Shown one piece after another: positions 35,965 to 46,071 of a DNA stretch of 64,000 bases. The stretch covers positions 8,148,806 through 8,212,805 of the forward strand of contig NC_009142.1 of the NCBI RefSeq assembly GCF_000062885.1, written 5' to 3'. The DNA comes from Saccharopolyspora erythraea NRRL 2338 (GTDB lineage Bacteria > Actinomycetota > Actinomycetes > Mycobacteriales > Pseudonocardiaceae). Position numbers and translations under genes: made by a program. How positions within the stretch are numbered: the stretch's first letter is position 1; each line of letters opens with the position of its first letter. Under the pieces are notes generated by a model. It made no database searches. It was given only the letters and a program-made list of their open reading frames with translations, and had not been told where the DNA came from.

Positions 35965-36140
35965 GGGCCCTCCAAAGGTAGGCGTCGACACCGCCGAGCG
36001 TAGTTACCCGTCGGTAACCTCGCTATGTGATGCCGCACGCCCTGCGGCAAGCGGCGTCGTCACCCTGTCTACCGCGAACGGGGCTCAAGAACGGAAACGC
36101 CGGATCATCCGCGGATGACCCGGCGTTGTGCGGCACGTGC

Positions 36141-39008
36141 TCAGCCGACCACGTTGACCAGCCGGCCCGGCACCACGATGACCTTGCGCGGCTCGCGGCC
36201 GTCCAGCGCCGCGACCACCTTCTCGTCGGCCAGCGCCGCCGCCTTCACCTCGTCCTGGCCCGCGGAGGCCGGGACGACGATCCGCGAGCGGACCTTGCCG
36301 TTGAACTGGATCGGGTACTCGACGGTGTCCTCGACCAGGTACTGCTCGTCGGCCTCCGGGAACGGACCGTGCGCCAGGCTCCCGTCGTGGCCCAGCTTCG
36401 ACCACAGCTCCTCGGCCATGTGCGGCGCCAGCGGAGCGACCATCAGCACCAGCGGCCCGACCACCGCACGCGGCGCGCCCGTCGCCGAGTACTCCTTGGT
36501 CAGCAGGTTGTTCAGCTCGATCAGCTTGGCCACCGCGGTGTTGAACCGCAGCTCGCGGTAGTCCTCGCGGACCCCGGCGATCGTCTTGTGCAGCGCGCGC
36601 AGCACCTCGATCGCGGGCTCGTCGTCGGTGACGCGCAGTTCGCCGGTGTTCTCGTCGACGACGTTGCGCCACAGCCGCTGCAGGAACCGGTGCGAGCCGA
36701 CGACGTCCTTGGTCGCCCACGGCCGCGAAGCGTCCAGCGGGCCCATGGCCATCTCGTACAGCCGCAGCGTGTCCGCGCCGTAGGCGTCGGCCATCTCGTC
36801 CGGGGAGACGGAGTTCTTCAGGCTCTTGCCCATCTTCCCGTACTCGCGGCGGACCTCCTCGCCCTGGAAGAAGAACTTCCCGTCGCGCTCCTCCACCTCC
36901 TCGGCGGGGACGTACACGCCGCGCGAGTCGGTGTAGGCGTAGGCCTGGATGTAGCCCTGGTTGTACAGGCGCCGGTAGGGCTCCTCCGAGGACACGTGGC
37001 CCAGGTCGTAGAGGACCTTGTGCCAGAAGCGGGAGTACAGCAGGTGCAGCACGCCGTGCTCGACGCCACCGATGTAGAGGTCCAGGCCGCCCGGGTCGTC
37101 CGGACCGTGCAGCTCCGGACGCTTGCCCATCCAGTACCGCTCGTTGGCCGGGTCGACGAACGCCTGGTCGTTGTCCGGGTCGATGTAGCGGAGCTGGTAC
37201 CAGCACGAACCGGCCCACTGGGGCATGACGTTGGTGTCGCGCTCGTAGTTCTTGAGGCCGTCGCCAAGGTCCAGCTCGACGTTGGCCCACTCGGTCGCCT
37301 TGGCCAGCGGCGGCTCCGGCCTGCTGTCGGCGTCCTCCGGGTCGAAGGTGCGCGGCGAGTAGTCGGCGACCTCGGGCAGGACCACGGGCAGCTCCGACTC
37401 CGGCAGCCCCAGCGGGATGCCGTCGGAGTCGTAGACGACCGGGAACGGCTCGCCCCAGTAGCGCTGCCGCGCGAACAGCCAGTCGCGCAGCTTGTACTGG
37501 ACGGTGCCCGAGCCGTGCTTGTGGGACTCCAGCCACTCGATGATGGTCTTCTTGGCCTCGTCCAGGTGCATGCCGTTGAGGTCCAGGCCCACGTCGGGGT
37601 TCGCGGAGTTGATCCGCGGGCCCTCACCGCTGTATGCACCGCCCTCGAAGCCCTCCGAGGGCTGCACGGTGCGCACCACCGGCAGGCCGAACGCCTCGGC
37701 GAAGTCGAAGTCGCGCTGGTCCTCGCCGGGCACCGCCATGATCGCGCCGGTGCCGTAGCCCATCAGCACGTAGTCGGCGATGAACACCGGCACCTGCTCG
37801 CCGTTGACCGGGTTGGTGGCCCAGGCACCGGTGAAGACGCCGGTCTTCTCCTTGTTCTCCTGGCGGTCCAGGTCCGACTTCATCGACGCCGCGCGGCGGT
37901 ACTGCGCGACCGCCTCGGCCGGCGTGGCCGCGCCGCCGGTCCAGCGCAGGTCCGGGTCCTGCGGCCACTGCGCCGCGGTCAGCTCGTCGACCAGCGGGTG
38001 CTCCGGCGCCAGCACCAGGTAGGTCACGCCGAACAGGGTGTCGGGCCGGGTGGTGAAGACCTCGATGCTGCCCGCCGAGCCGTCCAGCGGGAACACCACG
38101 TTGGCGCCCTGCGAGCGGCCGATCCAGTTCCGCTGCATCGTCTTGATCTTGTCCGGCCAGTCCAGCCGGTCCAGGTCGTCGATCAGGCGGTCGGCGTAGG
38201 CGGTGATCCGCATCATCCACTGCTTGAGGTTGCGGCGGAACACCGGGAAGTTGCCGCGCTCGGTCAGCCCGTCGGCGGTGACCTCCTCGTTGGCGACCAC
38301 GGTGCCCAGGCCCGGCGCCCAGTTCACCGGCGCCTCCGACAGGTAGACCAGCCGGTACGAGTCGATGATCCGGCGCTGCTCGGTGCGCGACAGCTCCGCC
38401 CACGGGCGGCCGTCGGGCGTCGCGCGCTCACCGGCGGCGAACTGCGCCTCCAGCTCGCTGATCGGGCGCGCGCGGTCGGCGTCGGTGTCGTACCAGGAGT
38501 GGAAGATCTGCAGGAAGATCCACTGCGTCCAGCGGTAGAACGGGATGTCGGTGGTGGCGACCCGGCGGCGCTCGTCGTGGCCCAGCCCCAGCCTGCGGAT
38601 CTGGGTCAGGTACCGCTCGATGTTCTTCTCGGTCGTGGTGCGCGGGTGGGTACCGGTCTGCACCGCGTACTGCTCGGCGGGCAGGCCGAACGAGTCGAAG
38701 CCCATCGTGTGCAGCACGTTCTTGCCCAGCATCCGGTTGAAGCGGGCGTAGACGTCGGTGCCGATGAAGCCCAGCGGGTGCCCGACGTGCAGGCCCGACC
38801 CCGACGGGTACGGGAACATGTCCTGGACGAACAGCTTCTCGTCGCTGACCTCGCCCTTCAGCGAGCCGGCCGGGTTGGGCGCGTGGAAGGTGCCGAGCTC
38901 CTCCCAGCGCCGCTGCCAGCGCTGCTCGATCTCGGCTGCGGTCTGCGCGGTGTACCGGAACCGCGGGACCTCTTCGGTGTTCGTCGAGCCCTCTGCCTGG
39001 CCACTCAT
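36141..39008 (-). CDS. leuS: leucyl-tRNA synthetase
   Basis: 955 residues, the bacterial LeuRS length. The class I HIGH motif is [13 protein letters not shown] region (HVGHP), the large CP1 editing domain includes [20 protein letters not shown] and [19 protein letters not shown], and the KMSKS motif appears as [12 protein letters not shown]. It charges tRNA-Leu and hydrolyses mischarged products. ATG 39008 follows AGGAAAGG at moderate distance. A candidate leader peptide with two leucine codons and an intrinsic terminator lie between the upstream gene and this start. Confidence 0.97.
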   Translation of the reverse strand: MSGQAEGSTNTEEVPRFRYTAQTAAEIEQRWQRRWEELGTFHAPNPAGSLKGEVSDEKLFVQDMFPYPSGSGLHVGHPLGFIGTDVYARFNRMLGKNVLHTMGFDSFGLPAEQYAVQTGTHPRTTTEKNIERYLTQIRRLGLGHDERRRVATTDIPFYRWTQWIFLQIFHSWYDTDADRARPISELEAQFAAGERATPDGRPWAELSRTEQRRIIDSYRLVYLSEAPVNWAPGLGTVVANEEVTADGLTERGNFPVFRRNLKQWMMRITAYADRLIDDLDRLDWPDKIKTMQRNWIGRSQGANVVFPLDGSAGSIEVFTTRPDTLFGVTYLVLAPEHPLVDELTAAQWPQDPDLRWTGGAATPAEAVAQYRRAASMKSDLDRQENKEKTGVFTGAWATNPVNGEQVPVFIADYVLMGYGTGAIMAVPGEDQRDFDFAEAFGLPVVRTVQPSEGFEGGAYSGEGPRINSANPDVGLDLNGMHLDEAKKTIIEWLESHKHGSGTVQYKLRDWLFARQRYWGEPFPVVYDSDGIPLGLPESELPVVLPEVADYSPRTFDPEDADSRPEPPLAKATEWANVELDLGDGLKNYERDTNVMPQWAGSCWYQLRYIDPDNDQAFVDPANERYWMGKRPELHGPDDPGGLDLYIGGVEHGVLHLLYSRFWHKVLYDLGHVSSEEPYRRLYNQGYIQAYAYTDSRGVYVPAEEVEERDGKFFFQGEEVRREYGKMGKSLKNSVSPDEMADAYGADTLRLYEMAMGPLDASRPWATKDVVGSHRFLQRLWRNVVDENTGELRVTDDEPAIEVLRALHKTIAGVREDYRELRFNTAVAKLIELNNLLTKEYSATGAPRAVVGPLVLMVAPLAPHMAEELWSKLGHDGSLAHGPFPEADEQYLVEDTVEYPIQFNGKVRSRIVVPASAGQDEVKAAALADEKVVAALDGREPRKVIVVPGRLVNVVG

Positions 39009-39077
39009 GGTGTGCGTACCTTTCCTGCCTTCTCGCCCGAACGCGCGGATCGTGCCCTCTAAGTGTGCCGTCCCCGG

Positions 39078-39116
39078 AAAAAGCGAAACCCCCCAGCCCT
39101 ACCGGGCGTGAGGGGT
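39078..39116 (-). terminator. intrinsic terminator / possible attenuator in the leuS leader
   Basis: On the minus strand ACCCCTCA-(C)-GCCC pairs with GGGCTGGGGGGT around a GGTA loop (one bulged C, one G-U pair), followed by TTTCGCTTTTT. It is 70 nt before leuS and 86 nt after the upstream gene, so it could end that gene, attenuate leuS, or both. Confidence 0.75.
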
Positions 39117-39145
39117 CACCGCGTCGAAGCGTCGTCAGCGGACGT

Positions 39146-39181
39146 TCAACGCGGTCTCGCAAGAAGTCGAGCGCTGCTCAC
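39146..39181 (-). CDS. candidate leucine leader peptide upstream of leuS
   Basis: An 11-codon frame, GTG start, encodes MSSARLLARPR with two adjacent leucine codons, both CTT, a codon rarely used in this GC-rich genome. It ends 30 nt before the terminator hairpin. A TANNNT -10-like TACCCT (39191-39196) lies 9 nt before the GTG, so it could be a leaderless transcript start. Stalling at CTT-CTT would cover ACCGCGT (39149-39155), which can otherwise pair with ACGCGGT downstream. Confidence 0.4.
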   Translation of the reverse strand: MSSARLLARPR

Positions 39182-39201
39182 GGTGTCAAGGGTAACAGAG
39201 A

Positions 39202-40287
39202 TCACTTCACGCCCAGGGCGATCACCTGCGTGGTCTGCTGCGCGGAGAAGTTGTCGTCGCTGACGAGGACCAGGCTGCGCTCGCCGCCGGGAAGCACGGG
39301 ACCCCAGGTCATGCCCTCGACGTTGTCGACGGTGCTCAGCCCGAGCTCCGACAGGTCGGCCAGCGGGGTCTTGCGCACCGGCGTCACGTCGGCGCCCGCC
39401 AGCGAGGCCACGTCCCGGACGTCGGTGGCGCCGCGGGCGTCGACCTCGTAGATCCGGACGGAGTTGCCGACGCCGTCGACGAACGAGCGCTCCATCACCA
39501 GGTAGCGGAACGGGTCGTCGCCGTCGGCCAGGATCGCCGTGACGCCGTTGTTGGCGAACCCGCCGGTCGGCGACCGCGCGAACACCTTGTCGAGCGGGTA
39601 GGCGACCTGCGCGACGATGGCCCCGGAGCGGTCCTGGGCGGTGAGCCTGCTGAGGGCGCCGTGCTCGAACGTCGGCGACTCGCCGTCCTGCACCAGCGGC
39701 CCCTCCATGGCGCTGACCAGCAGCGACCCGTCGGCGGCGAAGGTCAGGCCCTCCAGCGCCTCGTTCTGCTTCGGACCGCTGTCGGGACGCATGGCCAGGT
39801 TCGGCGGGAGCGGCAGCTCACCGGTGGCCGAACCGTCGAGGGCGGCGCTGCGGATCGACGGGTCGACCAGCCCCTCCTGCCGCTCGCCCTCGCTGGTCCA
39901 CCAGACCTCGCCGCTGCGCGGGTCCCACCGGACGTCCTCGGGGTCGAGGCTGCCCGCCGGGTAGGTCGTGCCGTCCGGGCGCAGCAGCGGCCGGGTCGCC
40001 GCGAGGGACACCGGGCCGAGCCCGTCGGCGGTGACCGGGATGTCGGCGAGGTAGCCGCGCGCCGGCTGCCGCTCCGAGCGGTCGTCGCTGATCAGCACGT
40101 ATGCGCCGGTGCGCGGGTCGTAGTCGATGCCGGAGAGGCCGCCCACGGTGGTGCCCTGGAAGTCCATCGCGTTCGGGAGCGTGCGCTCGCCCAGCAGGCG
40201 CACCCGGTCGGCGGCGTGCGCGGGCGCGGCGGCCGTCATCGCCAGGGCGACCGCCACGACTCCGGTCACCGCGTGTCTGTTCACCAT
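39202..40287 (-). CDS. secreted phytase-like / esterase-like beta-propeller protein
   Basis: 361 residues. Signal peptide MVNRHAVTGVVAVALAMTAA to about residue 26 (AHA-AD). The rest matches the 'esterase-like activity of phytase' domain (PF13449): GLSGIDYDPRTGAYVLISDD, LDPEDVRWDPRSGEVWWTSE, NEALEGLTFAADGSLLVSAM and NVEGMTWGPVLPGGERSLVL. A calcium-binding propeller outside the membrane is expected; substrate unknown. Stop codon lies 20 nt before the leuS leader peptide. Confidence 0.85.
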   Translation of the reverse strand: MVNRHAVTGVVAVALAMTAAAPAHAADRVRLLGERTLPNAMDFQGTTVGGLSGIDYDPRTGAYVLISDDRSERQPARGYLADIPVTADGLGPVSLAATRPLLRPDGTTYPAGSLDPEDVRWDPRSGEVWWTSEGERQEGLVDPSIRSAALDGSATGELPLPPNLAMRPDSGPKQNEALEGLTFAADGSLLVSAMEGPLVQDGESPTFEHGALSRLTAQDRSGAIVAQVAYPLDKVFARSPTGGFANNGVTAILADGDDPFRYLVMERSFVDGVGNSVRIYEVDARGATDVRDVASLAGADVTPVRKTPLADLSELGLSTVDNVEGMTWGPVLPGGERSLVLVSDDNFSAQQTTQVIALGVK

Positions 40288-40332
40288 GAGCTACAGCACA
40301 CCCGACGCGGGTGTCCGGCGGGTATCGACCAG

Positions 40333-40773
40333 ATGGAGCCTTACCCTGTTCTGGTGACGCTCGCTGTTCAGGTGATCCTCTGCGCGGTGCTGGTGCTCGG
40401 TGGCGCGGCACTGCTGTTCGTCGGATGGCGCGGTATGCGCGGGCAGCTCGCCCGCAACCGCTACGCCGGAGTGCGCACGCCCGCGACCCTGCGCAGCGAG
40501 GAGGCGTTCGAGCTCGCCAACCGCGCCGCCGCCCCCGCCTACCTGGCGGCCGGTGCGACCGGCGTCCTCGCGGGCGCCTCGCTGCCCGCGCTGGCCACGA
40601 CGTTCAGCGTCGTGCTCGTCGCGGTCATCGGACTCGTCGGCGCCTTCGGCCTCCAGATCGTGGGCGGGGTCTTCGGCAACCGGGCCGCGGAGGCCATGCC
40701 CGAGCCCGCGCCTGCGGCCGGGTGCGGCGGCTGCGCGGGCGGCTGCTGCAGCGCGCTCCAGCAGAGCAGCTAG
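40333..40773 (+). CDS. SdpI-family membrane protein
   Basis: 146 residues with three helices. The family segment GMRGQLARNRYAGVRTPATL followed by EAFELANRAAAPAYLAAG matches SdpI/YhfL proteins, named for the Bacillus SDP-toxin immunity protein. The C-terminus is unusual for its cysteine-rich GCGGCAGGCCSALQQ, perhaps metal-binding or lipid-modified. ATG 40333 lacks a clear ribosome-binding site; GTG 40354 is an alternative. The stop overlaps the convergent yqgE stop within a CTAG palindrome. Confidence 0.75.
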   Translation: MEPYPVLVTLAVQVILCAVLVLGGAALLFVGWRGMRGQLARNRYAGVRTPATLRSEEAFELANRAAAPAYLAAGATGVLAGASLPALATTFSVVLVAVIGLVGAFGLQIVGGVFGNRAAEAMPEPAPAAGCGGCAGGCCSALQQSS

Positions 40774-41342
40774 TTCAGCTTCACATCCCCCGGGTGCGTG
40801 GCCAGGAACGCCAGCGGCGGTCCCTGCCTGCGCAGCACCCGGCCCCACAGCTCGGGGCCCGGCGGAGCTATGACGTCGTCGGGCAGGGCGGGGACGACGA
40901 GCCAGTCGCCGCGATCGATCTCACCGGCCAGCTGGTCGGCGTCCCAGCCCGCGTAACCGGCGAAGAAGCGCAGCCCCCTCGCGCGTGGAACCAGGTCGGC
41001 GGGATCGCCGTCGAGGTCGACCAGACCTATCGGGCCCCGGACGCCGATCATGCCCGACACCGATCCCACGTCGACCCCGGTGCGCAGCGCGGCCAGGCAG
41101 ATGGCGGTGCGCTGCTCGACCGGTCCGCCGACGAACAGCGACTGCGGCTCACTGGCGTGCGGCCCCCACCTGGGCAGCACGTCGTCGACCGAGACCTCGC
41201 TCGGCCGGTTCAGCACGACTCCGAGGGTGCCCTCGGCGCGGTGGTGGATGATGAAGACCACCGTGCGGCGGAAGTTCTGGTCGAGCAGCTGCGGGGCCGC
41301 CACCAGCAGCGTCCCGGGTTCGACGTCGGCGTCCGTTCCCAC
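40770..41342 (-). CDS. yqgE: YqgE/AlgH family protein
   Basis: 190 residues, usual size. Signature segments are PGTLLVAAPQLLDQNFRRTV, EGTLGVVLNRPSEVSVDDVL, SLFVGGPVEQRTAICL and GLRFFAGYAGWDADQLAGEI. The family (DUF179) is widely conserved; its biochemical role is unknown. It is the last gene of the minus-strand run downstream of cca, separated from cca by an AT-rich, palindrome-bearing gap. Confidence 0.9.
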   Translation of the reverse strand: MGTDADVEPGTLLVAAPQLLDQNFRRTVVFIIHHRAEGTLGVVLNRPSEVSVDDVLPRWGPHASEPQSLFVGGPVEQRTAICLAALRTGVDVGSVSGMIGVRGPIGLVDLDGDPADLVPRARGLRFFAGYAGWDADQLAGEIDRGDWLVVPALPDDVIAPPGPELWGRVLRRQGPPLAFLATHPGDVKLN

Positions 41343-41388
41343 ATTCGCATGATCTCAGAACGGCGCCCCCGCATGGGGTGGCCAGGGA

Positions 41389-41471
41389 CTAGTAGTTCGA
41401 GAGACCAACCGCTGAGCATTACTAGTCGGCAGCACTATTCACTGTTCAACAACCACTATTAATAGTGCTGC
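41389..41471. repeat. AT-rich palindrome cluster between cca and yqgE
   Basis: This patch contains ACTAGT at 41389-41394 and 41421-41426, a long inverted repeat GCAGCACTATT (41429-41439) / AATAGTGCTGC (41461-41471), and inside it a perfect palindrome CACTATTAATAGTG (41454-41467). Base composition is clearly poorer in G+C than everything around. It precedes the yqgE start by about 50-130 nt and follows the cca stop. Confidence 0.6.
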
Positions 41472-41485
41472 TGCGAAACTCCTGC

Positions 41486-42985
41486 TCAGCGACCCTCGGG
41501 CACCTCGATGCCCTGTTCCCGGGCCCACCGGAAGAGCTCGGCGACGGCTTCGTCGTGGTCCATCGGGCCCCGGTCCAGCCGGACGTCCTTGAGGTGCTTC
41601 CACGCCTTGCCGACCACCGGCCCCGGGTCCACGCCCAGCAGCCGCATGATCTCGTTGCCGTCCAGGTCCGGGCGGACCCTGGCCAGGTCCTCCTCCTCCG
41701 CGATGCGCGCGATCCGCGCCTCCAGATCGTCGTAGGAGCGCTGGAGCGCGGCGGCCTTGCGGCGGTTGCGGGTGGTGCAGTCGGCGCGGACCAGCTTGTG
41801 CAGCCGGGACAGCAGGTGGCCGGCGTCGTTGACGTAGCGGCGCACCGCCGAGTCGGTCCACTGGCCCTCGCCGTAGCCGTGGAAGCGCAGGTGCAGGTAC
41901 ACCAGCCCGGACACGTCGTTGATGACGTCCTTGGAGTAGCGCAGCGCCCGCAGCCGCTTGCGCGTCATCTTCGCCCCGACCACCTCGTGGTGGTGGAAGC
42001 TGACCCCGCCGCCCGGCTCGAACCGGCGGGTGGCGGGCTTGCCGATGTCGTGCAGCAGCGCCGCGAGCCGCAGCACCAGGTCGGGCTCGCCGTCGGGGTC
42101 CGCCGCGCGCTCCAGGTCGATCGCCTGGTCCAGCACCACCAGCGAGTGCCGGTAGACGTCCTTGTGCTGGTGGTGCTCGTCGATCTCGAGCTTCATCGCT
42201 GGCAGCTCGGGCAGGACGTGCTCGGCCAGCCCGGTCTCCACCAGCAGCTCGACGCCCTCGCGCGGGTGGCGCCCGCACAGCAGCTTCGACAACTCGGTCT
42301 GCACCCGCTCCGGGGTGATCCGCCGGATCTCACCGGCCATCTCCCGCATCGCGTCGACCACGCGCGGCGCGGGGGTGAACCCGAGCTGCGAGACGAACCG
42401 GGCGGCGCGCAGCATCCGCAGCGGGTCGTCGGCGAAGGACTCCTGCGGCGTTGCCGGGGTGTCCAGCCGCCGGGCGACCAGGTCGGCCATCCCGCCGTGC
42501 AGGTCGACGAACGCCCGCTTCGGCAGCTCGATGGCCATCGCGTTCACGGTGAAGTCGCGGCGCAGCAGGTCGCCCTCGATGGTGTCGCCGAAGGCGACCT
42601 CCGGGTTGCGGGTGACCCGGTCGTAGGTGTCGGCGCGGAACGTCGTGATCTCCACCGTCGTGCCGTGCCGGTACGCGCCGAGCGTGCCGAACTGGATGCC
42701 GGTGTCCCACACCGTCTCGGCCCACTCGTCGAGCAGGACCCGGACCTGCTCCGGCCGGGCGTCGGTGGTGAAGTCGAGGTCGGTGCCCAGGCGCCCCAGC
42801 AGGGCGTCGCGCACGCTGCCGCCGACCAGGTACAGCCGGTGGCCCGCGGCGGCGAAGCGCTCGGCCAGCTCCTCGGCGACCGGCGCGTTGCGCATCAGCT
42901 CCACGACCGCGTTGCGTTGTGCGTCGCGCTCCCTGGCCTGGTGGTCGGCGGGCGCGGCGGCGGGTTCGTGGTGCGAAGTGGACAC
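41486..42985 (-). CDS. cca: CCA tRNA nucleotidyltransferase / polynucleotide adenylyltransferase
   Basis: 499 residues from GTG 42985. The class II nucleotidyltransferase head reads [20 protein letters not shown] with catalytic DLDFTTDA, the flexible loop ADTYDRV, and [14 protein letters not shown]; the neck has [22 protein letters not shown]-terminal HD domain is present ([32 protein letters not shown]). It adds or repairs the tRNA 3' CCA end. This is the pcnA (Rv3907c) position, divergent from the NUDIX gene. Confidence 0.93.
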   Translation of the reverse strand: MSTSHHEPAAAPADHQARERDAQRNAVVELMRNAPVAEELAERFAAAGHRLYLVGGSVRDALLGRLGTDLDFTTDARPEQVRVLLDEWAETVWDTGIQFGTLGAYRHGTTVEITTFRADTYDRVTRNPEVAFGDTIEGDLLRRDFTVNAMAIELPKRAFVDLHGGMADLVARRLDTPATPQESFADDPLRMLRAARFVSQLGFTPAPRVVDAMREMAGEIRRITPERVQTELSKLLCGRHPREGVELLVETGLAEHVLPELPAMKLEIDEHHQHKDVYRHSLVVLDQAIDLERAADPDGEPDLVLRLAALLHDIGKPATRRFEPGGGVSFHHHEVVGAKMTRKRLRALRYSKDVINDVSGLVYLHLRFHGYGEGQWTDSAVRRYVNDAGHLLSRLHKLVRADCTTRNRRKAAALQRSYDDLEARIARIAEEEDLARVRPDLDGNEIMRLLGVDPGPVVGKAWKHLKDVRLDRGPMDHDEAVAELFRWAREQGIEVPEGR

Positions 42986-43132
42986 GGCGAACCAGGGTAT
43001 CGACTGCTCAGCGGGGGCGCGGCGAGTGCCTGCCGGAGCAACACGGTAGGCCCTTCGCGGCGGGGTGGCGCGCCCGCGTGCCGTACGCGGTACGACGCCG
43101 ACCCGCACCCCGTCGGCACTACCATCGGCGGC

Positions 43133-43681
43133 ATGCCACCGACGCCCGGCCGCTCCGGCGGTACCCAGCCGGGGCGTCGGAACCGGCGCCGGCGCCGCCG
43201 GCTGCGGACGGTCGACGAGACCTCGGCCGGCGGGCTGGTGGTCGACGACGGCCGGGAGCTCGCTGCGATCATCGGGAGGCTGGACCGCAAGGGCCGGCTG
43301 CTGTGGTCGCTGCCGAAGGGGCACATCGAGCACGGTGAGACCCCGGAGCAGACCGCCGTGCGGGAGGTCGCCGAGGAGACGGGGATAACCGGCCGCGTGG
43401 TCTCGGCGATCGGCATGATCGACTACTGGTTCGTGGCGGGCAACCGCCGCGTGCACAAGACCGTGCACCACTTCCTGCTGGAGGCGGTGCGCGGTGAGCT
43501 TTCCGACGAGGACGTGGAGGTCACCGAGGTGGCGTGGGTGCCGCTTGGTGAACTGGAGCAGGTGCTGGCCTACGCCGACGAGCGGAGGCTGGTGCGGCGC
43601 GCGCTGACGTTGCTCGACGGCGCATCGGACATCGCGGCCGGTTCCCGACCGGCCCGGGGCAGTGGGACGGAGCCGGCGTGA
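43133..43681 (+). CDS. NUDIX hydrolase (MutT4-like by position)
   Basis: 182 residues. The NUDIX box [22 protein letters not shown] is complete. A basic N-terminal extension of about 30 residues ([11 protein letters not shown]) precedes the fold. It hydrolyses nucleoside diphosphates linked to other moieties; by synteny it matches M. tuberculosis Rv3908 (mutT4). The stop overlaps the start of the DUF6049 gene by 4 nt, so it opens an operon leading to murJ and the pseudokinase. Start inferred from coding potential; the frame is open far upstream. Confidence 0.88.
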   Translation: MPPTPGRSGGTQPGRRNRRRRRRLRTVDETSAGGLVVDDGRELAAIIGRLDRKGRLLWSLPKGHIEHGETPEQTAVREVAEETGITGRVVSAIGMIDYWFVAGNRRVHKTVHHFLLEAVRGELSDEDVEVTEVAWVPLGELEQVLAYADERRLVRRALTLLDGASDIAAGSRPARGSGTEPA

Positions 43682-46005
43682 GGTTTGTGCTAGCGGCCGT
43701 GATCGCGGTGTTGCTGCTCGGCGCGGTCCCGGTACCGCAGGCGACCGCGCAGAACGACGATCAGCACGCCCGACTGGAGGTGTCGAAGATCACACCTTCG
43801 GTCGTGGGTGCGGGCGCCCCGCCGGAGGTGACCGTCACCGGCACGCTGACCAACACGAGTTCCCGGGCCATCCACGACGTGGAGGCCCGCATCCAGCGCG
43901 GCGATCCCACGACCTCCGAGGCCGCCGCGCAGCGGGCCGTGCGCGACGGCTCGCGGACGGTCGCCGAGCAGAACTTCACCTCGATCACCGGCAGCATCGC
44001 CCCGGGTCAGCGCGTTCCGTTCGAGCTGCGGATCCCGTTCACCGGGCCGAACTCGCTGCAGGTCACCTCGCCCGGGGTCTACCCGTTGCTGGTCAACGTC
44101 AACGGCAGGCCGGCGGGCGGCGCCCGCGCCCGCATCGACGAGGCGCACTTCCTGCTGCCGGTCCTCGCCGCGCCCGGCGCGGCGCCCGCGGCACCGCCCA
44201 AGCCCGCCCCGACGACGATGCTCGTCCCGATCGTCGACTACCCGCGCCTGGCCCGCGGGCCGGTGCCCGGCTCGCGACCGGTGCTCATGGACGACCTGCT
44301 GTCGGAGTCGCTGGCGCCCGGCGGCCGCCTCTACGAGCTGGTGCGCGCCGTCGGCGAGACGGCGGGGCCCGGCTCGCGGCTGGGCAACGCGCTTTGCTTC
44401 GCCATCGACCCCGACCTGCTCGCCACGGTCCGCGCGATGCAGACCGGCTACCTGGTGCGGCAGCCCAGCGGCGGCACCGTGGAAGGCATCGGCGCCGGTA
44501 CCGCCCGGCTGTGGCTGAGCAAGCTGAAGGAGGCCACCGCGGGCCGCTGCGTGATCCCGCTGCCCTACAGCGACGTGGACGTGGTGGCGCTGGGCCGGGC
44601 GGGGCTGCCCGACGTGATCAGGGGCGCGCTCGACACCAGCAGCAGGCAGCTCGTGCAGGAGACCCTCGGCGTCGAGCCGCGTAAGGACGTCCTGTGGCCG
44701 GTCGAGGGCACCATCGACGAACCCGCCGCGGGCCAGGTCGCCGCCCAGGCCCCGGACGGCCCCGGCATCACCACGGCCCTGCTGCGCCCGGAGGCGATCT
44801 CCGGTCCTACACCGGCGCGGGTCCGCGGCAGCGGCCTGGCCGCGCTGAGCATCGACCCGCTGGTCGCCTCGGCGTTGGACCCGCTGCGCGACACCACGCG
44901 CGAGACGACCGAGCTGTCCCCGCAGACCGGTGACGGCGTCGTCGCCGCGCAGAACGCGCTCGGCGCGCTGGCGTTCCGCGCCAACACCGCCTCCGCCCCG
45001 GGCGGCTCGGTGCTGGTCGCGCCGCCGCGGCGGTGGAACGTCAGCGGCGGCGACGTCCGCGCGCTGCTGACCGGCATGGAGCAGCTCGCGGCCGCCGGCG
45101 TGGTGCAGCCGACCTCGCTGCCCGAGCCGGACGCCTCGAAGCTGCCCGAGGTCGACCTGAGCTACCCGGTCGACGCCGCGGGGCGGGAGATCCCGCGCAG
45201 GGTGCTCAACGAACTCGCCGCGCAGAACTACCGGGTCGGAGACCTGTTCCGCGCCGCCGACCGCGAACCCGCGGTCAACGTCCAGGAGGCCGACGTCACC
45301 AACCCGATGCGCAACGCCCTGCTGCGGGGCGCGTCCAGCGCCTGGCGCGGCAACCCCGACGCGGCCCGGTACTGGGTCAACGCCGGGCGCAGGGCGCTGG
45401 ACCTGGAGTTCTCGCGGGTCCGGCTGGAGGAGCCCAACGGCAAGCTCACCCTGGGCGGCGAGTCCGACAACTACATCCCGCTGACCGTCGCCAACGACCT
45501 GCCGGTCACGGTCTCGGTGGTGTTCCGCATCCCGCGCACGCCCGGCCTCGAAACCAAGGACCTCGGTGTGCTGCGGATCCCGGCGCAGGGCAGGCGCAGC
45601 TTCTTCCTGCCCACCACGGTGCACCGCTCCGGCCAGTTCACCCTCGACATCTCGTTGGCCACGCCGTCGGGAACCGAGCTCGGTCCGCCCAAGCGGCTGC
45701 GGCTGGAGTCCGGCGCGTACGGCCCGGTCATCCTGGTGCTGACGATCATCGCGGCGTCGCTGCTGATCGTGCTCTCGGCGTTCCGGGTCTACCGCCGCTT
45801 CCGCAACCGCGTCCGCCGGGTCGCCGCGGCCAACGCCGCCGCGGCCGAGCAGCCGGACGCCGGGCCCCAGGCCACCGAGCAGCCGGAAACCGGCTCACCG
45901 GGTACCGAACAGACGGAAATCGGGCAGACGAGTAACGGGCAGACGGGTACCGAGTCGCAGACCACTCCGCTCACGACCACCGAAAGTGACCGCAGCCCGG
46001 GCTGA
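43678..46005 (+). CDS. DUF6049 family membrane-anchored exported protein
   Basis: 775 residues. Signal peptide [20 protein letters not shown] to about residue 24, a long extracytoplasmic region (residues about 25-680) beginning with an Ig-like fold ([20 protein letters not shown]), a helix [20 protein letters not shown] near 682-701, and a cytoplasmic tail with Glu/Thr/Gly repeats ([18 protein letters not shown]). It matches Rv3909 by position and layout. Function unknown; its constant place before murJ suggests a wall or lipid II export role. GTG start overlaps the NUDIX stop. Confidence 0.85.
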   Translation: MRFVLAAVIAVLLLGAVPVPQATAQNDDQHARLEVSKITPSVVGAGAPPEVTVTGTLTNTSSRAIHDVEARIQRGDPTTSEAAAQRAVRDGSRTVAEQNFTSITGSIAPGQRVPFELRIPFTGPNSLQVTSPGVYPLLVNVNGRPAGGARARIDEAHFLLPVLAAPGAAPAAPPKPAPTTMLVPIVDYPRLARGPVPGSRPVLMDDLLSESLAPGGRLYELVRAVGETAGPGSRLGNALCFAIDPDLLATVRAMQTGYLVRQPSGGTVEGIGAGTARLWLSKLKEATAGRCVIPLPYSDVDVVALGRAGLPDVIRGALDTSSRQLVQETLGVEPRKDVLWPVEGTIDEPAAGQVAAQAPDGPGITTALLRPEAISGPTPARVRGSGLAALSIDPLVASALDPLRDTTRETTELSPQTGDGVVAAQNALGALAFRANTASAPGGSVLVAPPRRWNVSGGDVRALLTGMEQLAAAGVVQPTSLPEPDASKLPEVDLSYPVDAAGREIPRRVLNELAAQNYRVGDLFRAADREPAVNVQEADVTNPMRNALLRGASSAWRGNPDAARYWVNAGRRALDLEFSRVRLEEPNGKLTLGGESDNYIPLTVANDLPVTVSVVFRIPRTPGLETKDLGVLRIPAQGRRSFFLPTTVHRSGQFTLDISLATPSGTELGPPKRLRLESGAYGPVILVLTIIAASLLIVLSAFRVYRRFRNRVRRVAAANAAAAEQPDAGPQATEQPETGSPGTEQTEIGQTSNGQTGTESQTTPLTTTESDRSPG

Positions 46006-46071
46006 CATCCTGTTCGGGTGACGCCCCGTTCGGAGCCAGGGGTGAACCCGGTGAGCGGAGGATTTGAGTTG

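Noticed and set aside
36027..39062. 1011-codon plus-strand frame antisense to leuS
   Set aside because: Shadow frame caused by high GC; leuS on the other strand has every synthetase motif.
39140..39160. ACCGCG followed by CGTCC in the leuS leader, resembling a T-box antiterminator core
   Set aside because: The preceding UGGN is missing and only about 45 nt separate it from the upstream coding region, leaving no space for a specifier stem.
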